Below, in pieces: positions 23,618 through 31,829 of a stretch of DNA of 64,000 nucleotides. Positions within the stretch are counted from its first letter, which is position 1. Every line of letters starts with the position of its first letter. The translations under genes and the position numbers were made by a program. The notes beneath the pieces were generated by a model that saw nothing but the letters and a program-made list of their open reading frames with translations, made no database searches and had not been told where the DNA came from. The DNA is taken from assembly GCA_035606945.1 (NCBI GenBank), contig DATNDR010000126.1, positions 1 to 64,000 on the forward strand, written 5' to 3'. The stretch is from GCA-003244245 sp035606945 (lineage in GTDB: Bacteria > Actinomycetota > Actinomycetes > Mycobacteriales > Pseudonocardiaceae).

Positions 23618-26188
23618 GTGCGTGCGAAATGGCGTCTGACAGGCGCCGCGGCACCGCGTGGACGAGCGGTGGCGTCGGAGGCCTTCGTGGCCATCCTCAC
23701 CGTCATCGCCGGCGCGGCCGGGGGCGCTGTCGTGATCACCTCGACGGTCCGGCCGGATCTGAGCACGCTGCTCGGCGGTCTGGGGTTGGCGGCGGCCTTC
23801 GGGGTCGCCCGAGCACTGGCTATCGAGGTCGAGGTCCGCCGGGACAGCGCACGGATCACTCCTACCGAGATCCCATTGGTGTTCGGTCTGCTGTACCTGC
23901 CGGCTCCCGTCGTGCTGGCGGCCTACGTCGGCGTTGTGGTGATCGCCCGGTTGGTGCGCCGCGACACGATATCCAAGCTGCTGTTCAATGCTTCGTACGC
24001 GACGCTCACCATCTCGGGCACTGATCTACTGGCCCGGTTGGTGTTCGAGCCGGCCTGGCACGGGCTGCCGAAATGGGCCGCGGTACTGGCCGGATTCGTC
24101 ATTGCCCACGCCGTGACGTCCTGGCTGACCTGGCTGTTCATCGTGCTGCTGGATCGCAGGCGCCCTGGGGAGAGCGCGCGCCCGGTGGTGCACCTCTACC
24201 TCACCGGCCTGCTCAACGCCGCGTTGGGAGTCACCGCTGCGGAACTGATCCGGACCGTGCCGGGGGGCTCGGTGCTGGTGATTCTGTCGGCGTTGACGCT
24301 GGCCGCGGTGTACCGGGCTTACTACGGGCTACTCCGCGATCATCGTGACCTCGGCGTGCTCAACGACTTCAGCCTCGGGGTGGCCGCGGTCGGCCGGGGC
24401 AGTGATGGCGAAGCGCCGGAACTCGATGAGGGCGCCTGGAGCGCCGCCATGGAGCTGGCCCGCGAGCAGCTCAACGCCACCCGGGTCGTCCTGCACCGGT
24501 TACCCACTCCCGGCGCCACCACACTGACCGCGTTGCACACCGTGGTCGCCGGCTTGCCGCTGCCCCGCCCGCTGACCCAGCACGACGTCCTGGCGGTGGG
24601 TCCGCGGGCGCGGACCGGGCAGGTGATGCGCCTACTGGATAGCGATCCAGACCCGGCGGTCGCCGCCGCGCTCACCGCGCGGGGCGCCTCTGAGGTACTC
24701 GTGGCCTCGCTGCACGGATCTGATCAGCTCCTGGGCGTCATCGAGGTCCATGACCGGCACAGCCGGCTGCGCGGCTTCGGCGCCTCAGACGTGCAGTTGG
24801 TTGAGACACTGGCCAGCCACCTCACCACCGCGCTGGACAACTGCCGCCTGCTGGCACAACTGCGCCACGACGCCTACCACGACAGCCTCACCAACCTGCG
24901 TAATCGGCTTGGTTTCCGGGAAATGGCGTCGGAGATATTGCGCCGGAATACCCGGCCGTGCGCGGTGGTCGTGATCGAACTCGGATTGCTGTCGGTAGTG
25001 AATGATGCGCTGGGTCAGGTGTGGGGCGATCGGGTTGTTTTGGGCGCGGGTCAGCGGCTGTGCCGCACCCTGACAGACCAGGCGCTGACCGCCCGCCTGG
25101 AGGGCGACATGTTCGCCGTGCTGCTGGCGGGGGTCGGCGCGCAGGAGGCGCAACAGGTTGCCGAGCGGGTGCAGGCAGCGCTCAGCAAGCCTCACCCGGT
25201 CGACAAGCTCGCCGTGGAATGCACCGCCGTGGTCGGGGTGGCGCTGACCGGCGTCGAACCGACCCGAGACGCGGACGTCCTGCTGCAACGCGCCGAACTG
25301 GCGTTACGTTGCGCGCGCCGGACAGACCGGACCGTCCGCAGCTACCTGCCCAGCATGGGGCAGTTGTTGGGACGCCGATTCCAGCTGGTCACCCAGTTCC
25401 GGCAGGCCCTGGACACCGGGCAGGTCGATGTGCACTTCCAGCCCCAGCTGGCGCTGCCGACCCGCCAGGTGATCGGGGTCGAGGCGCTGGTGCGCTGGCA
25501 GCATCCGGAATTCGGGATGCTCGATCCGGCGGAGTTCGTCACTCTGGTCGAAACCACCGGCCTGATCGACCCGCTTACCGACTACGTGCTGGATCGTTCG
25601 CTGGCGCAGTGCCGTAGCTGGCTGGACCGCGGCCTGTCGCTCTCGGTGTCGGTCAACCTCTCGGTCCGCAACCTGGCCGACGCCGAATTCCCCCGCCGGG
25701 TGACCGACGCGTTGGCGCGGCACCGGGTGCCCGCGGCACTACTGGGTTTGGAGCTCACCGAGTCGGCGGTGATGACGAATCCGCAGCGGGCACTGCCGGT
25801 GCTGCGCGAGCTGCACGCGCTGGGCGTGCGCATTGCGGTGGATGACTTCGGTACCGGGTATTCGTCGCTGGCCTACCTGAGGCGCCTTCCGGTGGATGAG
25901 GTCAAGATCGACAAGAGTTTCGTGCTGGGGTTGGCCAGTGACCTCGGCGACCTCGCGGTGGTCCGGGCGATCGTGGAGCTTGGCCATTCGCTCGGCTTGA
26001 GCGTTGTCGCCGAGGGCGTCGAGCAGGACGCCACCCGGGACCAGCTGGTGGAGATGGGCTGTGATATCGCGCAGGGTTACCTGATCTCCCGGCCGCTCGG
26101 ATCGGACCGGTTCGACGCGTGGTTGGCAGCCCGGACCGTCCGCGCCCCTGGAGCGCGTGACGAGACCGTGCTCACCCTGGTCCCGTAG
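23618..26188 (+). CDS. Membrane GAF-GGDEF-EAL protein, probable cyclic-di-GMP phosphodiesterase
   Basis: The 856-residue protein has an N-terminal membrane sensor region (about residues 20-230), a GAF domain (about 260-405), a degenerate GGDEF domain in which EGDMF (495-499) replaces the catalytic motif, and a complete EAL domain. EAL residues are intact: EALVR (622-626), DDFGTGYSS (Asp742-Asp743), KIDKSF and VAEGVE (Glu799). It should therefore break down cyclic-di-GMP, with the GGDEF part regulatory. The GTG start follows CTGGAGG at five bases. Two tRNA genes follow. Confidence 0.9.
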   Translation: MRAKWRLTGAAAPRGRAVASEAFVAILTVIAGAAGGAVVITSTVRPDLSTLLGGLGLAAAFGVARALAIEVEVRRDSARITPTEIPLVFGLLYLPAPVVLAAYVGVVVIARLVRRDTISKLLFNASYATLTISGTDLLARLVFEPAWHGLPKWAAVLAGFVIAHAVTSWLTWLFIVLLDRRRPGESARPVVHLYLTGLLNAALGVTAAELIRTVPGGSVLVILSALTLAAVYRAYYGLLRDHRDLGVLNDFSLGVAAVGRGSDGEAPELDEGAWSAAMELAREQLNATRVVLHRLPTPGATTLTALHTVVAGLPLPRPLTQHDVLAVGPRARTGQVMRLLDSDPDPAVAAALTARGASEVLVASLHGSDQLLGVIEVHDRHSRLRGFGASDVQLVETLASHLTTALDNCRLLAQLRHDAYHDSLTNLRNRLGFREMASEILRRNTRPCAVVVIELGLLSVVNDALGQVWGDRVVLGAGQRLCRTLTDQALTARLEGDMFAVLLAGVGAQEAQQVAERVQAALSKPHPVDKLAVECTAVVGVALTGVEPTRDADVLLQRAELALRCARRTDRTVRSYLPSMGQLLGRRFQLVTQFRQALDTGQVDVHFQPQLALPTRQVIGVEALVRWQHPEFGMLDPAEFVTLVETTGLIDPLTDYVLDRSLAQCRSWLDRGLSLSVSVNLSVRNLADAEFPRRVTDALARHRVPAALLGLELTESAVMTNPQRALPVLRELHALGVRIAVDDFGTGYSSLAYLRRLPVDEVKIDKSFVLGLASDLGDLAVVRAIVELGHSLGLSVVAEGVEQDATRDQLVEMGCDIAQGYLISRPLGSDRFDAWLAARTVRAPGARDETVLTLVP

Positions 26189-26242
26189 CGCTGAGTGGCC
26201 GGGCGCGGTGTACTGTGGTCGGCGCTAGTCGTCGCTGGTATT

Positions 26243-26315
26243 GCCCCAATAGCTCAGACGGCAGAGCGTCTCCATGGTAAGGAGAAGGTCTACGGTTCGA
26301 TTCCGTATTGGGGCT
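26243..26315 (+). tRNA. thrT: tRNA-Thr (anticodon GGT)
   Basis: A complete 73-base cloverleaf: acceptor GCCCCAA pairs with TTGGGGC, the anticodon stem TCTCC/GGAGA closes the loop ATGGTAA, and the T-arm reads TACGG TTCGATT CCGTA. The 3' CCA is not encoded. Gene order thrT-metT-rpmG matches the mycobacterial locus. Confidence 0.96.
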
Positions 26316-26398
26316 CGGTCAAGCGTGGGAGGGACTGCTGGCCGGGCCGGCAGTCAGACATTGCCGGCTCAGCCGGCGGTCAGACCGAGGTCCCCGGA

Positions 26399-26471
26399 GG
26401 CGGTGTAGCTCAGTCGGAAGAGCAAGCGGCTCATAATCGCTGTGTCGCCGGTTCGAGTCCGGCCACCGCTA
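26399..26471 (+). tRNA. metT: tRNA-Met, elongator type (anticodon CAT)
   Basis: A 73-base cloverleaf with anticodon loop CTCATAA on stem AGCGG/TCGCT and T-arm GCCGG TTCGAGT CCGGC. The acceptor stem starts GGCGGTG and has a G-T first pair. It lacks the C-A mismatch and three G-C pairs of initiator tRNA, so it is read as the elongator. Confidence 0.93.
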
Positions 26472-26507
26472 CTGCATCAGTGAAGCTTTGGCGAGAGAGA
26501 GGCACCC

Positions 26508-26675
26508 GTGGCACGCGCCACCGACATCCGGCCCAAGATCACGCTGGCCTGTGAAGAGTGCAAGCACCGCAACTACATCACCAAGAAGAACCGGCGCAAC
26601 GATCCAGACCGGCTCACCATCCGCAAGTACTGTCCGAACTGCAACACCCACCGGGCGCACCGCGAGACCCGCTGA
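26508..26675 (+). CDS. rpmG: 50S ribosomal protein L33, zinc-binding form
   Basis: A 55-residue basic protein: ITLACEECKHRNYITKKN, then KYCPNCNTHRAHRE. The two CxxC pairs (CEEC, CPNC) mark the zinc-binding C+ form. The start is GTG after a GAGAGAGAGG ribosome-binding region. It lies between the metT gene and the hadA-type gene, as in mycobacteria. Confidence 0.95.
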   Translation: MARATDIRPKITLACEECKHRNYITKKNRRNDPDRLTIRKYCPNCNTHRAHRETR

Positions 26676-26691
26676 GCCGCGCCGGCTGTAG

Positions 26692-27141
26692 ATGGCACTC
26701 GACGCGTCGTTCGTCGGACGGTGCTACCCCGCAGCGGCCGCCTACCAGGTGGGGCGGGAGAAAATCCGGGAGTTCGCCGAGGCCATCGGGGACAGTAACG
26801 CTCTTTACCGGGATCCCGATGCCGCCCGAGCCGCGGGATACGCAGATCTGGTGGCCCCGCCCACCTTTGCGATGATCTTGGTGCTGCGCACCCAGGAAGA
26901 GCTGATCAACGACCCGAAGCTCGGTCTGGACTACCGCCGGATGGTGCACGGCAGCCAGTCCTTCATCCACCATCGACCGATCACGGTAGGCGACGAGCTG
27001 TCCGCGGCGCTGCACGTCGACGGCATCCGCGCGATGGGGGGCAACGACATGCTCACGGTGCGCTGCGAGATCACCGACAGCGCCGGCGATCCGGTGACGA
27101 CCGCTCGGGCCATGCTGGTCGTCCGCGGGAACGACCAGTGA
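26692..27141 (+). CDS. hadA: MaoC-like (R)-3-hydroxyacyl dehydratase subunit, HadA-type
   Basis: A 149-residue hot-dog fold protein (AAAAYQVGREKIREFAEAIG ... APPTFAMILV) like the N-terminal, non-catalytic type of MaoC dehydratase. In mycobacteria HadA pairs with HadB in fatty-acid synthase II. Here hadA overlaps hadB by four bases (GTGA), so the two are coupled and probably form a heterodimer. hadC is missing. In an organism without evident mycolate genes in view the substrate may be ordinary acyl chains. Confidence 0.85.
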   Translation: MALDASFVGRCYPAAAAYQVGREKIREFAEAIGDSNALYRDPDAARAAGYADLVAPPTFAMILVLRTQEELINDPKLGLDYRRMVHGSQSFIHHRPITVGDELSAALHVDGIRAMGGNDMLTVRCEITDSAGDPVTTARAMLVVRGNDQ

Positions 27142-27614
27142 GCCGGCGCCGGTGCGCCGAAGTCGGCACAGTCGCCGAGGGCGACGAGCTTCCCTCGCTG
27201 GAGGTCCGTCTCACCCGCGCCGACCTGGTCCGCTACGCCGGGGCTTCCGGCGATTTCAACCCGATTCACTGGAGTGATCGCGCGGCCCGCGACGCCGGGC
27301 TACCCGACGTCATCGCGCACGGCATGCTCACCATGGCGCTGGCCACCCGGCTGGTGACAACGTGGGCGGGTGACCCGGGCGCCGTCGTGGAGTGCGCGGT
27401 GCGCTTCACCCGTCCGGTCGTGGTGCCCGATAACGCTGACGGGGCGCTCGTCGAAGTGTCCGGCAAGGTGGCGAAACGCCGCGACGACGGGACCATCGTG
27501 ATCGCCATCACCGCCCGCGCAGCTGGCCAGACCGTCCTAGGCAACGCCACCGCCACCGTTGCCACCTCACCCGCTTCCCCCGCTTCCCCCCGACATGGAG
27601 ACATATCGGGGTAA
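27138..27614 (+). CDS. hadB: MaoC-like (R)-3-hydroxyacyl dehydratase catalytic subunit, HadB-type
   Basis: The 158-residue protein carries the hydratase motif YAGASGDFNPIHWSD with catalytic Asp and His, followed by VIAHGMLTMALATRLV. HadB is the catalytic partner of HadA. The start is GTG overlapping the hadA stop. The last residues (RHGDISG) are encoded by the left arm of a 27-bp inverted repeat, so the C-terminal tail is dictated by the terminator and is unlikely to be important. Confidence 0.88.
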   Translation: MSRRRCAEVGTVAEGDELPSLEVRLTRADLVRYAGASGDFNPIHWSDRAARDAGLPDVIAHGMLTMALATRLVTTWAGDPGAVVECAVRFTRPVVVPDNADGALVEVSGKVAKRRDDGTIVIAITARAAGQTVLGNATATVATSPASPASPRHGDISG

Positions 27615-27655
27615 ATCACTCCCATCCCACCCCGATATGTCTCCATGTCGGGGGG
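27586..27655. terminator. Perfect 27-bp inverted repeat after hadB
   Basis: Arms at 27586-27612 and 27629-27655 are perfectly complementary over 27 bases, with a 16-base loop. The hadB stop codon sits at the inner end of the left arm. There is no T-tract. It is best read as a strong terminator separating hadAB from trpT-secE-nusG. Confidence 0.8.
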
Positions 27656-27678
27656 AATGAGGGTGGGACGGATGGCGG

Positions 27679-27709
27679 TTGGAGATGAGCGGGGGTGGTG
27701 GCCTACACT
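27679..27709 (+). promoter_or_regulatory. Candidate promoter of trpT-secE-nusG
   Basis: TTGGAG at 27679-27684 and TACACT at 27704-27709 are separated by 19 bases, a little long for a sigma-70-type promoter. It follows the hadB terminator and precedes trpT by about 70 bases, the expected place. Confidence 0.4.
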
Positions 27710-27777
27710 CTGTGCGGCTGGGCTTCCAGCGGATCTCCCGTGCCCGTAGTGCGGCGTCTCGGGGAGACGTTGGGTAA

Positions 27778-27850
<73 letters not shown>

Positions 27851-27913
27851 CGTTGACCTGAATCGACGAGACAAAGTAACCGCCGGCGGTATGGCGGAGC
27901 GGAGGATTACAGC

Positions 27914-28261
27914 GTGAGCGACGATCGCGCCCACGAGACGGAGGACCGGCTGGACCAAGCCGACGCTCCGCACACCGCTGCCGCCGTGCGCCGGGAACGA
28001 CCCACCCAGGTCCGGCCCGCCACCGGCAAGGGCCAGCCAACCAGGGCCCGGGGCGCTACCGACACCAAGGTGGCGGCACCGGCCCGGCTCATGCGCTTTC
28101 TCCGCGAGGTCGTGTCCGAGCTCACCAAGGTTATCTGGCCGAGCCGCCGGGAGCTGGTGGTCTACACGTCGGTCGTACTGGTGTTCGTCAGCTTCATGGT
28201 GGCCTTCGTGGCGTTGCTCGACATGGGGCTGGGCAGGGTAGTGCTGACTGTGTTCGGCTGA
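27914..28261 (+). CDS. secE: Preprotein translocase subunit SecE
   Basis: SecE holds the SecYEG channel together. This 115-residue protein has a long polar N-terminus typical of actinobacteria, then the conserved REVVSELTKVIWPSRRELVV stretch and one C-terminal membrane helix. The start is GTG nine bases after GGAGG. It is followed by nusG, 70 bases on. Confidence 0.95.
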   Translation: MSDDRAHETEDRLDQADAPHTAAAVRRERPTQVRPATGKGQPTRARGATDTKVAAPARLMRFLREVVSELTKVIWPSRRELVVYTSVVLVFVSFMVAFVALLDMGLGRVVLTVFG

Positions 28262-28331
28262 TGTCGGGTACCCGAGCGCCGGCGCAGGACACGAGCACGG
28301 CAAGACGCAAGGACAGAAAGCGAGATAGACA

Positions 28332-29126
28332 GTGACTTTCACCGGAGGGACTTCCACCGGAGGGACTTCCGCCGACGACGGGCAAGAGCTGACGGGGTTG
28401 TTCGGTGATGTCCCATCTGATCTCGACAGCTCGCAGATCAGCGAGACGGTTGAGGACACCGAGCCGGATGCTGCAGTGGCCGAGGCGGACCCCGCCGAGC
28501 CGGTCGACCCGGTCGACCCGGTCGACGAGCTGCGATCCGCGCTGGCCGCCGCTCCCGGTGAGTGGTACGTCGTGCACTCCTACGCCGGCTACGAGAACAA
28601 GGTGAAAGCCAACCTGGAGACTCGAATCCAGACCCTGGACGTCGAGGACTACATCTTCCAGGTGGAAGTGCCCACCGAAGAGGTCACCGAGATCAAGAAC
28701 GGCCAGCGCAAGCAGGTGCAGCGCAAGGTGTTGCCCGGCTACATCCTGGTCCGGATGGACCTCAACGACGCCTCGTGGAGCGCGGTGCGCAACACCCCAG
28801 GGGTCACCGGATTCGTCGGGGCTACCTCGCGGCCGTCCCCGCTGACCCTGGACGAGGTGCTGAAATTCCTCGCGCCGCGGGTGGCGCAGCCGAAGGTGCC
28901 GGTCGGCGCTGCTAAGCATGCGGGTGGTGGCGGCGGCCCCAAGCCGACCGTTGAGGTCGACTACGAGGTGGGCGAGTCCGTCACCGTCATGGACGGCCCG
29001 TTCGCCACGTTGCCGGCGACGATCAACGAGGTGAACGTCGACGCGCAGAAGCTCAAAGTGCTGGTATCGATCTTCGGTCGGGAAACGCCGGTCGAGCTGT
29101 CGTTCAGCCAGGTCGCCAAGATCTGA
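28332..29126 (+). CDS. nusG: Transcription termination/antitermination factor NusG
   Basis: NusG binds RNA polymerase and links it to Rho and the ribosome. The NGN domain starts near residue 78 (EWYVVHSYAGYENKVKANLE) and the KOW domain near residue 210 (GESVTVMDGPFATLPATINEV). The acidic N-terminal extension of about 75 residues is common in actinobacteria and here contains repeats TGGTSTGGTS and PVDPVDPVD, both from tandem repeats in the DNA. The start is GTG. Confidence 0.96.
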   Translation: MTFTGGTSTGGTSADDGQELTGLFGDVPSDLDSSQISETVEDTEPDAAVAEADPAEPVDPVDPVDELRSALAAAPGEWYVVHSYAGYENKVKANLETRIQTLDVEDYIFQVEVPTEEVTEIKNGQRKQVQRKVLPGYILVRMDLNDASWSAVRNTPGVTGFVGATSRPSPLTLDEVLKFLAPRVAQPKVPVGAAKHAGGGGGPKPTVEVDYEVGESVTVMDGPFATLPATINEVNVDAQKLKVLVSIFGRETPVELSFSQVAKI

Positions 29127-29164
29127 CCGGCGCCTAACGCCGGTGGTATCCACAGGAAGGGATC

Positions 29165-29599
29165 ATGCCCCCCAAGAGACGTAAGAAGCTCGCGGCCACC
29201 GTGAAGCTCGCACTGGAGGCGGGTACCGCGAACCCGGCCTCGGTCGGGCAGGCGCTGGGTCCGCACGGCCTGAACATCATGGAGTTCTGCAAGGCCTACA
29301 ACGCGGCGACGCAGAACAATCGCGGCGAGGTCGTGCCTGCGGTGATCTCGGTCTACGAGGACCGTTCGTTCGACTTCGTGCTCAAGACCCCGCCGGCCTC
29401 GGTGCTGCTGCTCAAGGCCGCCGGGATCGCCAAGGGATCGGCCGAGCCGCACAAGATCAAGGTCGCCAAGGTCAACCGCGAACAGGTCCGGGCTATCGCC
29501 GAGCGTAAACGCGAAGACCTCAACGCCAACGACATCGACGCCGCCATCAAGATCATTGCTGGGACTGCCCGATCCATGGGCATCACGGTGGTCGACTAG
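29165..29599 (+). CDS. rplK: 50S ribosomal protein L11
   Basis: L11 binds 23S rRNA at the GTPase centre and is the target region of thiostrepton. The 144-residue protein is full length, with the N-terminal domain motif VGQALGPHGLNIMEFCKAYN and C-terminal RNA-binding domain ending ARSMGI. It has the ribosome-binding site AGGAAGGG. A large hairpin separates it from rplA. Confidence 0.97.
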   Translation: MPPKRRKKLAATVKLALEAGTANPASVGQALGPHGLNIMEFCKAYNAATQNNRGEVVPAVISVYEDRSFDFVLKTPPASVLLLKAAGIAKGSAEPHKIKVAKVNREQVRAIAERKREDLNANDIDAAIKIIAGTARSMGITVVD

Positions 29600-29618
29600 G
29601 GCTTGGCGTTGCCATGGC

Positions 29619-29680
29619 CCGTGAACTCGACGCCACCGACGTTTCGGTTCCTTTGAATGTCGCTGGTGTCGAGTTCACGG
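29619..29680. terminator. Large imperfect hairpin between rplK and rplA
   Basis: Bases from 29619 (CCGTGAACTCGACGCCA...) pair with bases up to 29680 (...TGGTGTCGAGTTCACGG), giving a stem of about 25 bp with only a few mismatches and a short loop. It lies in the 157-base gap between rplK and rplA. It may attenuate read-through or serve as a processing or L1-binding structure. Which role applies cannot be told from sequence. Confidence 0.6.
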
Positions 29681-29756
29681 ATGACAGCATTACCGGTTTG
29701 GGTGGGAGGGCCAGGCGCTGGTCCGCACCACGACTGATCCTTGAGAGGGCAGTGAG

Positions 29757-30473
29757 ATGAAGCGCAGCAAGGCCTACCGGCAGGCCACCGAGAAGATTGA
29801 CCACAGCCGGCTGTACAGCCCGTTGGAGGCTGCGGCACTGGCCAAGCAGACCTCCCCTACGACGATGGACGCCACCGTCGAGGTGGCCATGCGGCTGGGT
29901 GTCGATCCCCGCAAGGCCGATCAGATGGTTCGCGGCACGGTGAACCTGCCGCACGGCACTGGCAAGACCGTCCGGGTCATCGTCTTCGCCAGTGGCGACA
30001 AGGCTGCCGAGGCCGAGGCTGCCGGCGCGGATGCGGTCGGGTCTGACGACCTCATCCAGCGAATCCAGGGCGGCTGGCTGGACTTCGACGCCGCCATCGC
30101 CGCGCCGGACCAGATGGCCAAGGTCGGCCGGATCGCCAGGATCCTGGGGCCCCGTGGCCTGATGCCCAACCCGAAGACCGGCACCGTCACCCCCGATGTC
30201 GCCAAGGCCATCACGGACATCAAGGGTGGGAAGATCAACTTTCGGGTGGACAAGCAGGCGAACCTCCACCTGGTTATCGGCAAGGTATCGTTCGACACCG
30301 AGAAGCTGGTGGAGAACTATGCCGCTGCGCTCGACGAGGTGATGCGCAGCAAGCCATCGACGGCGAAGGGTCGTTACCTGAAGAAGGTCAACTTCTCCAC
30401 CACCATGGGCCCGGGCATCCCGGTCGACCCGAACCGCACCCGCAACCTTCTGGTCGACGAACCAGCCACCTGA
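29757..30473 (+). CDS. rplA: 50S ribosomal protein L1
   Basis: L1 forms the stalk near the ribosomal E site and can repress its own messenger. The 238-residue protein is complete, with GPRGLMPNPKTGTVTPDVA and the C-terminal STTMGPGIPVD. The ATG is preceded by GAGAGGGCAGTGAG. A GC-rich hairpin follows the stop. Confidence 0.97.
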   Translation: MKRSKAYRQATEKIDHSRLYSPLEAAALAKQTSPTTMDATVEVAMRLGVDPRKADQMVRGTVNLPHGTGKTVRVIVFASGDKAAEAEAAGADAVGSDDLIQRIQGGWLDFDAAIAAPDQMAKVGRIARILGPRGLMPNPKTGTVTPDVAKAITDIKGGKINFRVDKQANLHLVIGKVSFDTEKLVENYAAALDEVMRSKPSTAKGRYLKKVNFSTTMGPGIPVDPNRTRNLLVDEPAT

Positions 30474-30489
30474 ACGGCCTGAACCACGA

Positions 30490-30540
30490 CCGGCCGCCGG
30501 AAGATCGCAGCGTAGAAGACTGCGCTCGACCGGCGGCCGG
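30490..30540. terminator. Terminator hairpin after rplA
   Basis: Perfect 11-base arms at 30490-30500 and 30530-30540 (CCGGCCGCCGG and its complement) enclose a 29-base segment that can itself pair through GCAG/CTGC. It starts 16 bases after the rplA stop and has no T-tract. Two smaller hairpins follow around 30589-30620. Confidence 0.65.
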
Positions 30541-30612
30541 CGCATGTGATGACCAGAATACCGGGGGCAGATGGTAACTCGGCATTTTCAGCCCGGAACG
30601 GGCTGCCCGGCC

Positions 30613-30885
30613 TTACCGGGCAACTGGACCCCTCGTGATCTCGCGAATCGTCGTCGCGGCGCCTATGCTCACCGCATCACCTCGCGCCAACTCGAGCGCT
30701 CGTATCACAGCCTCAACCGTTTTCGGCTCCATAATGGCTTCCCAGGTAAACGGCGGCCTGATGGACATCCACACCATGCCTCGCACCACGGTCACCGACA
30801 CCATCGCATCAACACCCTGCGTGCCTTTGACACGGACCTTGCGGGGCATCCCCCAGCCGGTGTGTTCAATCTGCCGATCAGTCAC
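30613..30885 (-). CDS. 90-residue protein of the XRE/DUF6879 cassette, unknown function
   Basis: A protein with an alternating strand core (GVDAMVSVTVVRGMVWMSIR) and the motif PPFTWEAIMEPKTVEAVIRAL followed by a C-terminal helix. I do not recognise a named domain. It starts with GTG and lies 62 bases downstream of the XRE-family regulator gene on the same strand, the position where many DUF5753 regulators have a small partner gene (often DUF397). It does not look like DUF397. Confidence 0.55.
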   Translation of the reverse strand: MTDRQIEHTGWGMPRKVRVKGTQGVDAMVSVTVVRGMVWMSIRPPFTWEAIMEPKTVEAVIRALELARGDAVSIGAATTIREITRGPVAR

Positions 30886-30947
30886 CGCTCACCAGACTCT
30901 CTCCTCAACATTTCTCGAAGACCGATGAACGATATGCTCGAAGGAAA

Positions 30948-31829
30948 TTACTCGCCACTTTCCGGTACTTGGGAGGCAAGGTCGTCAATCACGCGATTGA
31001 TGATTGCCCGTGCTGCTCGACCGTAGCTGGCGACCGCGGCGAGTTCCTGAAAGGCGTTGCTGTACAGCTCGATCTCTTGCGGTTGCCGCAGGTCCAGTTC
31101 TGCTGAGTAGGTCTCGACCAGCACCCGCTTGTCGTCGTACAGCCAGAAGCCGTGCCGCGGTGAGGTGGCGTACTGCGTCTCAAAGCCAATGATGCCCAGC
31201 CGCACGTTGGGTAGCGCGGAGAAGGAGACCAGGCGGTCGAGCTGCCCCAGCATGACGTCCGGCGGGCACAGCCGGAATCTCAGCGCCGCCTCGGTCAGCA
31301 CGAAGTGGAACCTTTTATCCGGACGGTACAGAATCTCTTGTCGCGTGATGCGAGCCTGCACCGCTTCGTTGATATCGTTCGGCAGCTTCAGTCTGCGGAT
31401 GCTTTCCGCGAAGCGTGCCCGTGCGTACTCGGCGGTCTGCAGCAGCCCTGGGATAACGGTCGCCTCGAATCCTCGGAGCAGGCGTGTTCGCTGATCCCAC
31501 TCGGCCAACTCTTTTTGGTGTGGTCGAAGGCCGGTACGGAGGATGCGCTGCCACTCGGCGTGCTGAACCTCCAGGGTGTGCAGGGACGTTAGCAGGCCTT
31601 CGGTTTCGCTGTCGCTACTGGTGGCCCGTGTCCAGGCTCGGATGTCGTCGTCACTCGGTGTCTGCCGGCCGTTCTCCAGCTTGCTGACTTTTGATGGCGG
31701 CCAGAACAACAACTCCGCGAGCTGCCGCCCGCTCAGAGCAGCGCGTTGGCGAAGCTCGCGGAGTCGCTTGCCCAGTGCGTTGCGCGCCTCATGGACGCTA
31801 GACGCGCCGGAGGTGCTGCTCGGCGGCAA
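30948..31829 (-). CDS. XRE-family regulator with DUF5753 domain (Scr1/WhiJ-like)
   Basis: The 293-residue protein has an N-terminal XRE helix-turn-helix (LRELRQRAALSGRQLAELL ... SKVSKLENGRQTPS) and a C-terminal DUF5753 domain (FEATVIPGLLQTAEYARA; LTEAALRFRL). Such regulators are plentiful in actinomycetes, often next to DUF397 or DUF6879 genes, and some behave like antitoxins or developmental repressors (WhiJ). The start appears to be TTG 31829 after GGGAAG, overlapping the end of the DUF6879 gene by 32 bases, which implies coupling. Confidence 0.85.
   Translation of the reverse strand: MPPSSTSGASSVHEARNALGKRLRELRQRAALSGRQLAELLFWPPSKVSKLENGRQTPSDDDIRAWTRATSSDSETEGLLTSLHTLEVQHAEWQRILRTGLRPHQKELAEWDQRTRLLRGFEATVIPGLLQTAEYARARFAESIRRLKLPNDINEAVQARITRQEILYRPDKRFHFVLTEAALRFRLCPPDVMLGQLDRLVSFSALPNVRLGIIGFETQYATSPRHGFWLYDDKRVLVETYSAELDLRQPQEIELYSNAFQELAAVASYGRAARAIINRVIDDLASQVPESGE

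Noticed and set aside
23212..23859. 215-codon reverse-strand ORF upstream of and overlapping the EAL gene
   Set aside because: Its translation is Arg/Ala/Thr low complexity and it is antisense to the membrane region of the EAL protein.
28961..29452. Antisense ORF across nusG and rplK
   Set aside because: A codon-bias shadow of two certain ribosomal/transcription genes.
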